The notes under the pieces: model-generated | What the model saw: only the letters and a program-made list of their open reading frames with translations | Databases searched by the model: none | Told to the model about the DNA's origin: nothing | In this document: in pieces, positions 25,755 to 34,975 of the stretch | Numbering within the stretch: the first letter of the stretch is position 1 | Layout of the letters: each line of letters begins with the position of its first letter | Made by a program: the position numbers and the translations under genes | NCBI RefSeq assembly: GCF_014385165.1 | Contig: NZ_JACRTF010000001.1 | Coordinates: 2,480,001-2,544,000, forward strand | DNA length: 64,000 bases | From: Jilunia laotingensis | GTDB lineage: Bacteria; Bacteroidota; Bacteroidia; Bacteroidales; Bacteroidaceae | Reading direction: 5' to 3'

Positions 25755-27065
25755 ATGAAACGGATTATTTTTATTGCAGCGATTGGCTTGTTGATGACTG
25801 CCTGCCAGTCCGATGAAAACAATGTGCCCGAACAGTCCGGAGATCAACCGGAAGAACAACCCGGTGAACAGCCTCAGGAAGAACTCGACCTCCAACCTGT
25901 AAATATCGACTGGAACGAAGTCTCTTTTACTTCCGATGAACAGGAAATGACCAACCGGAACAATGCCTTTGCGTTTGATCTGCTACGTCAGGTGGCAAGT
26001 GACAAGGAAGAGAAGAACATTTTCCTTTCTCCCCTCAGTGCTACGTTGGCTTTGACAATGACATCCAATGGAGCGGACGGAACAACGCTTACCGAAATGC
26101 AAAACACACTTGGATGGAAGGAATATTCCAGAGAAGCTATCAATGAGTATTGCAGGAAATTGGCTTGGGGATTGCAAAAGGCCGATCCGAAGACTGAACT
26201 TAACATAGCAAACTCTATATGGGTGAGAGATGAGTACCATTTGCAAAACGGATTTGTCAGTGATAGCTGGAATTATTATAATGCAGAACTGTCGGCTGTG
26301 GACTTTGCGTCTCCGGAAGCTTTGATAACTATCAATCAATGGTGTTCCGACCATACGAACGGACGTATCAATCCGATGCTTACAGAGGGAAACATCGATG
26401 GGGAAACGATCGCTATACTGATTAATGCTCTCTATTTTAATGGCGTATGGACTTCTAAATTCGATAAGGAGGATACCGTCCTTGACTATTTTTATAATGC
26501 GGATGGTAAGGAAATGGTAACCAATATGATGCGTCAGAGTTTGGATGCCAGGTATCTGGAAACGCAAGATGTCAGTTTAATAGAATTGCCTTATGGCAAC
26601 GGAATGTTCAGTATGGTGATTGTCGTGCCAGCCTGGGGAAAAGCTTTGGATACGCTGGTTGCCGGACTTGCGACGGAACAATGGCGGCAATGGATAGCAG
26701 GAATGGAAGAGAAAGAGGTGCAACTTATGATGCCGAGTTTTACGCTTAAATGCAAACGTGAGCTGACAGGCGATTTGCAAGCCTTAGGCATGAAGAAAGC
26801 TTTCTCCCTTGATGCTGAATTTCCTAACATGCTGGTGGAACGTCAAAATGGGTTGTCTATAAGTAAAGTGTTGCAAAAGACATTCGTTTCGGTCACGGAA
26901 GATGGAACCGAGGCTGCTGCGGCAACTGCGGTGGTGATGGATGAATCGGTTGGTGGTTCAGGGGTGTATTTTTCTGTAAACCGTCCGTTCCTCTATATGA
27001 TAAAAGAGAAAAAGAGTGGGGCTATTCTTTTTATCGGAAGGATGAAGGAGATGGAACCGGTGTAA
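25755..27065 (+). CDS. Serpin-family protease inhibitor lipoprotein
   Basis: The protein has 436 residues. The signal MKRIIFIAAIGLLMTAC gives a lipoprotein with Cys at residue 17. A Pro/Glu/Gln-rich linker with EQPGEQPQEE follows. The serpin fold then begins (NNAFAFDLLRQVASDKEEKN, IFLSPLSATLALTMTSNGAD). Signatures include NALYFNGVWTSKFD, the reactive-loop hinge EDGTEAAAATAVV (small residues, consistent with an inhibitory serpin) and NRPFLYMIKEKKSGAILFIG. The scissile P1 residue cannot be fixed by eye; by alignment to antitrypsin it falls around MDES. Likely anchored on the envelope to protect against host or bacterial serine proteases. Confidence 0.93.
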   Translation: MKRIIFIAAIGLLMTACQSDENNVPEQSGDQPEEQPGEQPQEELDLQPVNIDWNEVSFTSDEQEMTNRNNAFAFDLLRQVASDKEEKNIFLSPLSATLALTMTSNGADGTTLTEMQNTLGWKEYSREAINEYCRKLAWGLQKADPKTELNIANSIWVRDEYHLQNGFVSDSWNYYNAELSAVDFASPEALITINQWCSDHTNGRINPMLTEGNIDGETIAILINALYFNGVWTSKFDKEDTVLDYFYNADGKEMVTNMMRQSLDARYLETQDVSLIELPYGNGMFSMVIVVPAWGKALDTLVAGLATEQWRQWIAGMEEKEVQLMMPSFTLKCKRELTGDLQALGMKKAFSLDAEFPNMLVERQNGLSISKVLQKTFVSVTEDGTEAAAATAVVMDESVGGSGVYFSVNRPFLYMIKEKKSGAILFIGRMKEMEPV

Positions 27066-27073
27066 GCCTTTCC

Positions 27074-27652
27074 TCAGTCTTTGTACGTCCTGATTCCGGC
27101 ACGAATCCGGCTTAATGACTGAGGAGTGATCCAAAGATAAGAAGCGATGTATTTCAAAGGGACATGCTGTAATAACTCAGGGGTCTCTTTGATCAGTGTT
27201 AGGTAGCGCTCGCGGGCACGCGGGCTACCGGCGGTGATTAACCAATTCTCCATACTCAGTAGTTGGTGTTCCATTAACCGGCGTCCCAGATTGGCCAGCC
27301 CGATGCAGGAGGAACACAATTCGTTCAGACTTTTTCCCGAGATACAATAAGCCTTGCCGTCGGACATGGCTTCAATGCTGATCAACGAAGGGGAATTGTC
27401 GGCATACCCCCAAATTGAAAAGGCTGCCTCACCTTCGGAGGCAAACCAGATGGTGGTGTCTACATCGTCTTTCGTATAGTGCCCCCGCCATATGCCTTCT
27501 TGGATCAGGTAAAGATGGGTGTTCCGCGCACCTTCACGTACAATTACGTCGCGTTTCTTGAAACACACCTCTTCCATGTGATTCAACAGGGTTTGAACGT
27601 CTGTTTCTGAAAGGTTATATCTATTCCTGAACTTTTCTTTAAATGTCTCCAT
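27074..27652 (-). CDS. Crp/Fnr-family transcriptional regulator
   Basis: The protein has 192 residues. An N-terminal cyclic-nucleotide-binding-like beta roll is present (CFKKRDVIVREGARNTHLYL, IQEGIWRGHYTKDDVDTTIW), followed by a dimerisation helix and a C-terminal winged helix (VPLKYIASYLWITPQSLSRI). The canonical cAMP-binding RS pair is not evident, as in many Bacteroides members, so the effector is unknown. The gene overlaps the end of the upstream MATE gene by 14 bp and is likely translated from the same message. Autoregulation or control of the exporter is a reasonable inference. Confidence 0.9.
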   Translation of the reverse strand: METFKEKFRNRYNLSETDVQTLLNHMEEVCFKKRDVIVREGARNTHLYLIQEGIWRGHYTKDDVDTTIWFASEGEAAFSIWGYADNSPSLISIEAMSDGKAYCISGKSLNELCSSCIGLANLGRRLMEHQLLSMENWLITAGSPRARERYLTLIKETPELLQHVPLKYIASYLWITPQSLSRIRAGIRTYKD

Positions 27653-29021
27653 GCGGCAAAGATACGCATCTTTGGCGGGAGTGAAAACGGTCTTTCAAAT
27701 AAATTCCGATAATGTAGAGCAAAGTCAGTAATTCCGCCAAAGGTACGGCAAGCCAGATGCCCGGTACTCCCAGCAGGCGGGGCAGCAGGATGAAACCGGC
27801 CAACATGAACACTATTCCGCGAAGCAACGTGATGATGGTGGCGCGGTGAGCCCGTTCGATGCTCTGGTAATATCCGATGCCGACTATGTTCAGGGCAAAG
27901 AATACATATCCGATGGCAAAATAAGGAAGTCCTGCCACAGCGATATCATATGCACCGAAACTGCGGTCGATAAACAAAGAAACGATGTTCCGGTTGCATA
28001 ATACCGTCATGACAAAGAAGAATACCCCGCAACCAAGTGCGGTTTTGATTGATAAGCGGAGAGCCTGGTGTACTCGTCTGTTGCTGCCTGCCCCGAAATT
28101 ATAACTAATAATGGGTTGTGCCGATTGAGCGATGGCATTGTAAACCATAAATATGATCGGGAAGAAATAACAGACAATGCTGAAAGCCGCAACTCCGTCT
28201 TCTCCCAGATAGCGGATAAAGACATAGTTGCCCAATAGCATCATGCTTGCGATAGAAGCCTCGCTGACAAAGGCGGATGAGCCTAGTTTCACCATGTAGC
28301 CGATATTACGGAAGGTCAGTTGCATGCTTTTACGGCTCATTTTGATGGGATATAAAATGATATTCTTGGAGTACCGGAACAGGTAGACCAATGTCATGAC
28401 GGCACCTATCATTGTACCTATGCTGGTAGCAAAAGCGGCTCCCATCAATCCCCATCCCAGTATGAATATGAATACATAATCCAGTACGATATTGGCGATT
28501 GCTGCGATGGCGTTACACATCATGGCATAGTTCGGCGCTCCGTCGAGGCGGACGAAGAACATGCTGGCATTGAGCAAGAGATAGAACACGAGAAATGGTA
28601 CATACCAACTCATATATTCTGTTACGCCCGGTAACAGGCGGTCTGAACTGCCCAGTAACCGTGCAACCGGTTCCATAAAGAAGAAACAGAGTGCCGATAG
28701 CAGGAGGATGAGCAGCGATGAGAATACAAGAGCCTGCGTGATATTAATGCCCGCTGCTTTCTGTTTCCCATGTGACAGATGGATGGAGGCTACTACGGAA
28801 GCGCCTACACCGAACATCAATCCTACTCCGGTAGTTATCATAAAAAGTGGGGCGGTAATGTTGACTGCCGCTAATGCATCACTGCCGATTCCTTTGCCGA
28901 CGAATATCCCGTCTGTAATGACAAATATGGCTGAAAATACCATTCCCAGGACGGTTGGGATCAGTAATTTACGGAAGAGTGTGGAAATGTCCATACTTCC
29001 GAAATCGATATTATCTTTCAT
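27639..29021 (-). CDS. MATE family efflux transporter
   Basis: Inner-membrane antiporter with about twelve helices. The preferred start MKDNIDFGSMDIS at 29021 gives 460 residues; an in-frame ATG lies four codons upstream at 29033, but the -7 box at 29038-29045 would place transcription start on it. Typical sequence includes LIPTVLGMVFSAIFVITDGI, GVGASVVASIHLSHGKQKAA and AIAQSAQPIISYNFGAGSNR. It forms a two-gene unit with the Crp/Fnr regulator, whose start overlaps its end. The sequence is distinct from the MATE at 24231, so this is not a recent local duplicate. Confidence 0.92.
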   Translation of the reverse strand: MKDNIDFGSMDISTLFRKLLIPTVLGMVFSAIFVITDGIFVGKGIGSDALAAVNITAPLFMITTGVGLMFGVGASVVASIHLSHGKQKAAGINITQALVFSSLLILLLSALCFFFMEPVARLLGSSDRLLPGVTEYMSWYVPFLVFYLLLNASMFFVRLDGAPNYAMMCNAIAAIANIVLDYVFIFILGWGLMGAAFATSIGTMIGAVMTLVYLFRYSKNIILYPIKMSRKSMQLTFRNIGYMVKLGSSAFVSEASIASMMLLGNYVFIRYLGEDGVAAFSIVCYFFPIIFMVYNAIAQSAQPIISYNFGAGSNRRVHQALRLSIKTALGCGVFFFVMTVLCNRNIVSLFIDRSFGAYDIAVAGLPYFAIGYVFFALNIVGIGYYQSIERAHRATIITLLRGIVFMLAGFILLPRLLGVPGIWLAVPLAELLTLLYIIGIYLKDRFHSRQRCVSLPHGDI

Positions 29022-29037
29022 TTCCTTTTTCATGCTG

Positions 29038-29045
29038 CAAAGTTA
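29038..29045 (-). promoter_or_regulatory. -7 box for the MATE-Crp unit
   Basis: CAAAGTTA reads TAACTTTG on the minus strand. Its closeness to 29033 favours translation from 29021. Confidence 0.6.
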
Positions 29046-29073
29046 AGGCGAATTGGGGAGATAAAAATTACCA

Positions 29074-29105
29074 TTTGGTAATTTCGGAAATAATCCGTAT
29101 GTTTG
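29074..29105 (+). promoter_or_regulatory. Promoter of the cytidylate-kinase-like gene
   Basis: TTTG at 29074-29077 and TATGTTTG at 29098-29105 are 20 bp apart. The ATG at 29132 follows; the frame open from 28955 is upstream of transcription. Confidence 0.7.
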
Positions 29106-29131
29106 TTCTCAAACCAATATGCAAATGTACT

Positions 29132-29761
29132 ATGAATGGTAATTATGTCGTCAATATCGGTCGCCAGTTAGGTAGCGGCGGAAAAGAAATAGGAGAGAAA
29201 TTGGCTGCCCGTTTGGGTATTGACTTTTATGATAAAGAGTTGATCAAGCTGGCTTCGGAAGAGAGCGGACTTTGCAAGGAGTTTTTTGAGAAAGCCGATG
29301 AAAAGGCATCTCAAGGTATCATAGGCGGATTGTTTGGAATGCGTTTCCCTTTTATCAGTGACGGGGCGATGCCTTGTACCAACTGTTTGAGTAACGATGC
29401 TCTGTTTAAAATCCAGAGTGATGTCATCCGACATTTGGCTGCTTCCAAATCATGTTTGTTTGTGGGACGTTGCGCTGATTATATTTTGAGAGATCATCCC
29501 CGTTGTGCAAATATCTTTATTTCATCTTCTCGGGAAGACCGCATTGCGCGACTTTGCAGTATTCATAATATCAGCGAGGAAGAAGCTCAGGGAATGATGG
29601 ATAAAGCCGATAAGAAACGTTCGGAGTATTATAATTATTATAGCTATAAAACGTGGGGAGCGGCTGCCACCTATCATCTTTGCATTGATTCTTCCGTATT
29701 GGGGGTAGATGGAACCGTGAGATTTATTGAAGGTTTTGTAGCAAAGAAATTGGAACTGTAA
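29132..29761 (+). CDS. Cytidylate kinase-like family protein
   Basis: The protein has 209 residues and belongs to the Cmk-like P-loop kinase family (AAK6-type). The nucleotide-binding start is YVVNIGRQLGSGGKEIGEKL, a P-loop variant typical of this family, followed by ARLGIDFYDKELIKLASEES. Conserved SCLFVGRCADYILRDHP and a lid region KKRSEYYNYYSYKTWG follow. Cytoplasmic; nucleoside monophosphate phosphorylation is plausible but the substrate is not established. It stands alone, divergent from the MATE gene and convergent with the secreted-protein block. Confidence 0.88.
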   Translation: MNGNYVVNIGRQLGSGGKEIGEKLAARLGIDFYDKELIKLASEESGLCKEFFEKADEKASQGIIGGLFGMRFPFISDGAMPCTNCLSNDALFKIQSDVIRHLAASKSCLFVGRCADYILRDHPRCANIFISSSREDRIARLCSIHNISEEEAQGMMDKADKKRSEYYNYYSYKTWGAAATYHLCIDSSVLGVDGTVRFIEGFVAKKLEL

Positions 29762-29764
29762 TTT

Positions 29765-29818
29765 CAATCGTATGAAATCTCTTAGGCTATAGTGGTCGTA
29801 AGAGATTTCATACGATTG
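29765..29818. terminator. Perfect 20-bp hairpin between convergent genes
   Basis: CAATCGTATGAAATCTCTTA (29765-29784) and its exact complement (29799-29818) flank a 14-nt loop. It begins 4 bp after the kinase-like stop codon and lies before the stop of the opposite-strand gene at 29876. No U tract. Confidence 0.65.
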
Positions 29819-29875
29819 GGATATTAATGATTGGGAGAGAAAGCCCTTGTCCTAATTTCCGTATCCGAATGCGAG

Positions 29876-31645
29876 CTACCGGGTAACTTTTATCTGATCG
29901 GCATTCAGAATCTCACCGCTGTTTTCATCGGTGATCATAATGGTGACATCAAGCTTTTCCATATTATTGATGGTTGCATCGCTGAGCGCTATTTCATATT
30001 CCAACGGATAGGTCTGACTGGAATTGATGTTTGCCGGAAGCATCCCGTCTGCTCCGTTGAAAGAAGGGTATATCCCTCTTGCCACTTCTTGAAATTTGTA
30101 TCCTTTAATGACACTTGTTCCAAATTTTCCTCCTTTGCCGAATTCTCCGAAGATAGGGAGATTATAGGGACTTAGATAGTTGTGTTGTGTGGCTTTTGTT
30201 TCTACATCATTCTCAGTAATTACGTAGATAACTCTGTAATGGTTCGATCGGGGATTGAGAGCAAATTTAACTTCTGACTTTACCTTTATAATATTATCAG
30301 TGATTTGTGCTTGAAGGATGCGGGGTTCTATAAAAGGAGTTTCCTGTATTGCTTGTTGAAACATATTCAGGAAAGTGGTTTTACCTTCGAAAGAATAATT
30401 ATTGCCGGAGTCATCCATCGGTTGGCATTGGTATTTACGGTTGATTATGCCATTGGGGAATGTTGCGAAACGAAGCCCTTTGTCATATTCTGCAACAGTC
30501 ATGGCATCGTCATTGTGTACGGCTATTGCGATCATATTGTCTGGATATAGATTCTGTAAGTTTTCAATAGATAATATGCCTAACGGGCACCATCCGCACC
30601 ATGTTCCGGTACCTTCTTCCAATACGATTTTATGTTGAGGCATGAATGTGAAGGCTGCGATTGAATCTGCCAAACCTATTTTATCCATATCCTTTACGCT
30701 CGCCCATATCTTGTAGGATACGTATTCTCCTTTGGTGCCGATAGCCATTTTGTCTTTGAATTCGAATGTGTGGCTTTCACCCGGCTGAATGGATAGATTC
30801 CGGTAGTGTTCCGTATGTACGATGGAATCGGCTGTAACATAGTGAACCGTATATTCGGTAATTTCTTCTGTTTTTGCAGTCAGTAGACCTTTTATGGTTA
30901 TGGCATCTTCTGTCGTTTGTTTATCAACAGTGGATAGAAGTTCAAACCCCATTTTCTTTTTTACGCAAATATCGTCAATGCAGAGTACGTATTTATCGTT
31001 ACTTTGATTCACGAAGGCGATCCGGATATCTTTTCCTGCGTATTTTTCCAGTGAGATTTCGTGTTCTGCCCATTCGCCATCGATAACTTCGGAATTTCCG
31101 GCTGTCTCCTCTTCGATTTCCCATTCCGGAGTAGTTGGAAAGTCCGATTCGGGGTTCCCTCCTTTTGTAGATATAAAAACTTTGAGTCCGTCTCTTTTAT
31201 CGAGGCTTAAAGATTCGGACTTCCATGATAGGACGTATCTTTCTCCTTCTGCCGGTATGGTTATTGGGATGGTTACAAGCCATGCATTCGCTTGGCCGGC
31301 AGGTGAGAATTTAGAGGTTGATCCGGCAAAATAGTTCTTGGAGGTATAGCTATCGCGTAGTTTAAACAACCACGACTTATCTATACTAAAGCCAACCTCC
31401 TGCATGTCGGAGGAAGGAGTTAAACCGTCTAATTTATATGGAGTTACCAGGCTTGTGACCTCGTCCATATCTTGAAAGTCACAAAGAAATATGATTTCAT
31501 CGCCTTCTTTGTAGGGCTCGTTCGGATCTGTTATTTCTTCTGGTGGAGAGGGCAGGGGCTCGTTTTCATTATTACATGATGAGATAACGAGAGCAGTCAC
31601 TGACAAAGTGAATGTTGCAAGTACGAAAAGATTCTTTAATTTCAT
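29876..31645 (-). CDS. Lipoprotein with choice-of-anchor J-like and Omp28-like (thioredoxin-type CxxC) domains
   Basis: The protein has 589 residues from ATG 31645, which begins the signal MKLKNLFVLATFTLSVTALV ending at ISSC. A jelly-roll domain covers about 45-225 (FLCDFQDMDEVTSL, the WLVTIPITIPAEG strand). A central beta-sandwich follows. The C-terminal half resembles Porphyromonas Omp28, with the redox-like motif EEGTGTWCGWCPLG (CGWC) near residue 345. No sorting tail is seen, consistent with lipid anchoring. Last gene of a three-gene secreted-protein block. The function of the CxxC is not known. Confidence 0.8.
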   Translation of the reverse strand: MKLKNLFVLATFTLSVTALVISSCNNENEPLPSPPEEITDPNEPYKEGDEIIFLCDFQDMDEVTSLVTPYKLDGLTPSSDMQEVGFSIDKSWLFKLRDSYTSKNYFAGSTSKFSPAGQANAWLVTIPITIPAEGERYVLSWKSESLSLDKRDGLKVFISTKGGNPESDFPTTPEWEIEEETAGNSEVIDGEWAEHEISLEKYAGKDIRIAFVNQSNDKYVLCIDDICVKKKMGFELLSTVDKQTTEDAITIKGLLTAKTEEITEYTVHYVTADSIVHTEHYRNLSIQPGESHTFEFKDKMAIGTKGEYVSYKIWASVKDMDKIGLADSIAAFTFMPQHKIVLEEGTGTWCGWCPLGILSIENLQNLYPDNMIAIAVHNDDAMTVAEYDKGLRFATFPNGIINRKYQCQPMDDSGNNYSFEGKTTFLNMFQQAIQETPFIEPRILQAQITDNIIKVKSEVKFALNPRSNHYRVIYVITENDVETKATQHNYLSPYNLPIFGEFGKGGKFGTSVIKGYKFQEVARGIYPSFNGADGMLPANINSSQTYPLEYEIALSDATINNMEKLDVTIMITDENSGEILNADQIKVTR

Positions 31646-31697
31646 ATTCTTCAATATAAAGTGATTAATATTATTCAAGGCTAACTATTTACTTCTA

Positions 31698-33578
31698 TTA
31701 GAGGTTTAACTTAAAGGTTTTTTGTCTGTTTCTTGAGCTTATGTATAAGACATAACTTCCTTTGGGGAATTTTTCCAGGGAAATACGTTGCTTATTCCCG
31801 GAATCACTTAGCAGGCATTGACCATCCATGGAGTAAAGCTTTATTTTGTCATATCCGGTGGGGATACAAACAAAACTTCCTTCACGGATGATTTGTAATT
31901 CTTCGGTAATTTGTTGATGCAGATCGGTTGGGAATAGTGATCTTAAACTGAATGTCTCTGCATTGTATACGTGGCAGTTGTTTCTGTTTTCCGGATCATA
32001 ATTACCGATGAAAGCTATGACATTCATATTGTCTGTATTCCATGTTTCAGGAATATCTACGCTGTAATCAGCTGAAAATCCTTCTGCGATGCTTATCGGG
32101 TCGCCCCATGTGCCGGTAATGCCTTTTCGGGCAATGTGACGGTGATAAAAGCTTTTGTTGGAACCAACCTGTGATGTGGAAAAAACGCTGTCTTCTGTAA
32201 GAAATAGGAATAAACGTTCGTTACCTTTGGGGGGAAGAGGTAATAATTCTGTCCCGTAGACGTGTATATTGATCGTGCGTTCGTATGTATTATTCTTCTC
32301 TACGTTTAAATGAACGGATGCAAAAGCCGGAGCTTTTAAAGCATTGGCATAAATAGTGGGGAATACTTTTTCTTTGATTTCTATTACGGGTGTTTCAACA
32401 TCGTAATATTCGGGATAATTCTCCCACATATTATTTCTATCAAGCATCATTGCCGGTGCGTGATGCCGGTCTGGACGATAAAACCATTCATATTCAACGC
32501 TTGTAGGAATGGTGAATTTATCATCATAAAAGCCGGAATGGTGGCCTAATTCTATTACGCGCTGGTCTCCTTCGAGTTCTTTCGATAAATAATAGTGGGC
32601 AGAAGGACAGCTTGAACAGCGCTCGGTAGAAAATACTTCCAGCAGAACCTTCCTTTCTGTGAATTCATTTCTACACAATAGGGTGACGGTACGACTTGAA
32701 TTGTCTGTCATGTCTTGGTCGGGGTATCCATTGATATTTACTACGGATAAGGTCAGGTCAGGATTTCCCTCTTCTGCTAGTTTTAATCCGCTTATATGGA
32801 AAGGTGCTTCCGTGTGGCTTTTGATATTCAAACCTTGTAATTCTTCTTTATATTGTTCTGTACCTACTTGATAAATATATTCAAGGCTATGGATGGTTTC
32901 AGTCCCCAGGTTGCTGATCTTGCCTTCAAAGGATATTGGGGTGTTGGTGAGGCTATAATATGGCATTTTTACTTTCTTCAACCGAATGTTATGTTTGGGA
33001 AGTTTGCTTCCGCCTTCTACAATAGCATATAATGCGGCACTATATCTGTTTACGTATTTTTCCCATGTATTATCTCGTTGATTAATCCATTCTTCATTAT
33101 CCTCTTTAGCTTCAGTGTAGCATAATGTGGAGGCTCCTTTTATCATGTAGCCTATGTAGATAGGCTTTCCATCGGGTATGAATGGCTGGTCGAGTGTGAT
33201 CCGATTCCAATTGTTTTTCGTAATAGTGGAAGATTGAATATAGTCGTATGGTTCTTCTAGCCGATGCGTTATAAATATTTGCAGTGATTCAATCGACTTA
33301 TAATTAGCTATACCTATGTATAACTCTTTTATTTGGCAGTCTTTATACATTTGCATGGTAGATTTAGGATAATATAATGCAGCACCTCCGCTTAGACTAT
33401 TATTATATATGTTTTCATAGACTACGATGGGGATATTGCAATTTCCTAATATAAGGGAATCAACTCTTTCGATATCTGATGTGGAAGTTTGTGCCGCAAT
33501 TGGGTTGTGGCAGCAAAGAGTTGCGAATAGAATGAAAGCTTCAATGGTAAATTTCATGGTGAATTTCATAGTGAACAT
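31698..33578 (-). CDS. Secreted Omp28-like protein with CxxC motif and T9SS-like tail
   Basis: About 626 residues. The start is uncertain: in-frame ATGs at 33578, 33569 and 33557 result from a short tandem duplication (MKFTMKFT); all precede the signal ending in AAQ. The N-terminal half is a beta-sandwich. The Omp28-like domain starts near ERKVLLEVFSTERCSSCPSA (CSSC motif), followed by VIELGHHSGFYDDKFT. The C-terminal 50 residues (KIKLYSMDGQCLLSDSG to KGSYVLYISSRNRQKTF) look like a type IX sorting tail. Same CxxC domain class as the gene downstream, suggesting the two work on related substrates. Confidence 0.78.
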   Translation of the reverse strand: MFTMKFTMKFTIEAFILFATLCCHNPIAAQTSTSDIERVDSLILGNCNIPIVVYENIYNNSLSGGAALYYPKSTMQMYKDCQIKELYIGIANYKSIESLQIFITHRLEEPYDYIQSSTITKNNWNRITLDQPFIPDGKPIYIGYMIKGASTLCYTEAKEDNEEWINQRDNTWEKYVNRYSAALYAIVEGGSKLPKHNIRLKKVKMPYYSLTNTPISFEGKISNLGTETIHSLEYIYQVGTEQYKEELQGLNIKSHTEAPFHISGLKLAEEGNPDLTLSVVNINGYPDQDMTDNSSRTVTLLCRNEFTERKVLLEVFSTERCSSCPSAHYYLSKELEGDQRVIELGHHSGFYDDKFTIPTSVEYEWFYRPDRHHAPAMMLDRNNMWENYPEYYDVETPVIEIKEKVFPTIYANALKAPAFASVHLNVEKNNTYERTINIHVYGTELLPLPPKGNERLFLFLTEDSVFSTSQVGSNKSFYHRHIARKGITGTWGDPISIAEGFSADYSVDIPETWNTDNMNVIAFIGNYDPENRNNCHVYNAETFSLRSLFPTDLHQQITEELQIIREGSFVCIPTGYDKIKLYSMDGQCLLSDSGNKQRISLEKFPKGSYVLYISSRNRQKTFKLNL

Positions 33579-33652
33579 AGGATGTGCGAAAAGAGCATCC
33601 GGTATTTCCCACCGGGATAATACCGGATGCATCAATTATTTATTAAGCAAGA

Positions 33653-34975
33653 TTATCGTTTGAAGACTTTGAATGACTGGGACTGATTGCCATTTACAAC
33701 TTTGACAATGTACATTCCGCTTGGAAGTTGGCTTAAATTTATAATATGACCTTGTTGGTTATCTTTGGTTACACAACTTCCTGTAGTACTATAAACACAT
33801 ACTCCCGTATAACTTCCCGTAATGAATAATTGACCGCCTGAACTTAGACTGACACTGTTTTTATCGACATTCTGTTGCTGAATGGAAGTTATTTCACCTC
33901 TGCTTTCTTCAGATAATTCAATTACATACGGTACACTGAATGCCCCCATGTCATTTGCGCATATTCCACTTCCTGCAAGGATCTTAGCGTCTGCGGAGCA
34001 AGCTGTTACCGTACTTATGAATTTGTCTGTATCGAGTTTCAAGAATTCCTTCAGTGTCGATTCTTCACCATCTTTAATGATTGACGCATCTCCCCATACA
34101 CTGATGGAACCAAATACGCAATTGTCGTTAAGTGAACAACCAATTGGCCCCTCGGATATATATTTCAATCCGTCTTTCTCATTATATATGAATCCGTGTA
34201 AGATAGCGTCATCATCAGTGATATATCCGGTTACATTTCCTTTCGCGTCAACGTGGCTTGCGATACATTCCAGAAAAAAGCGGTCTTCATTTTCCATATC
34301 AGGCTCATAAAGTTTTTTTAATTCTCCATTTACTATGATTGCTGCTATGCGATCTCCCATTGAAGACTCTGTCCATCCTGCAATGATGCTTCCGTCATTA
34401 CTGATATCGTAAAGGTAAAAGCCTTGCCCTTCAAGTTGTAAATCGGGAAATTCCTGTAGCTTGCCATCGATCCATAGAACAGGGCGGAACTTACCTTCAT
34501 TATAATAAATAGTTCCTCCTATGATTTTTCCATCGGCAGAAAAAGCTTGAGCAATAGGTGCATAATCAGAATCCTTTCGTCTGCTTTCTTTTATGTCTTC
34601 AGGAACGGGTAAAGAATGCCATTCTCCATCTTTTAAATATCCGGGTGAGTATATTCCATCTTCATTTTGGAATGAACCGAGAATTGTTCCATTGTCATCC
34701 ACATCGTTTACCAGTACGCTTTCTCCTGCTCCTGTATCTATCATTGCCAGCTTCTTGCTAGTTGCATCCCATACATATCCTGTTTCCATGAAGATGTCAT
34801 CATAGCCCACCGCATATTTTCCATTTGGGGATACATTGAGAATCCCTCCTCCCAATAGAATATCATCATCAATTATTTCATCGAAATAATACAATGTTGT
34901 TTGTTCCTGTGCCTGCAAAAGGGAAACATTTAAGCTGATTGTAAAACAAAGAGCAAGAAGTAATAATCGTTTCAT
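33653..34975 (-). CDS. Secreted beta-propeller-like (HAF-repeat-like) protein with T9SS-like tail
   Basis: The protein has 440 residues. The signal peptide ends near LLQAQ (residue 23). Repeated units have the pattern ...VSPNGKYAVGY..., DDNGTILGS, SADGKIIGG, SNDGSIIAGW, DAKGNVTGYI and SADAKILAGSG, which resembles extracellular HAF-type repeats forming a propeller. The C-terminus (GVCVYSTTGSCVTKDNQQG to SGMYIVKVVNGNQSQSFKVF) fits a type IX sorting tail. First gene of the three-gene minus-strand block; intergenic gaps are 74 bp and 52 bp. Function unknown. Confidence 0.78.
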   Translation of the reverse strand: MKRLLLLALCFTISLNVSLLQAQEQTTLYYFDEIIDDDILLGGGILNVSPNGKYAVGYDDIFMETGYVWDATSKKLAMIDTGAGESVLVNDVDDNGTILGSFQNEDGIYSPGYLKDGEWHSLPVPEDIKESRRKDSDYAPIAQAFSADGKIIGGTIYYNEGKFRPVLWIDGKLQEFPDLQLEGQGFYLYDISNDGSIIAGWTESSMGDRIAAIIVNGELKKLYEPDMENEDRFFLECIASHVDAKGNVTGYITDDDAILHGFIYNEKDGLKYISEGPIGCSLNDNCVFGSISVWGDASIIKDGEESTLKEFLKLDTDKFISTVTACSADAKILAGSGICANDMGAFSVPYVIELSEESRGEITSIQQQNVDKNSVSLSSGGQLFITGSYTGVCVYSTTGSCVTKDNQQGHIINLSQLPSGMYIVKVVNGNQSQSFKVFKR

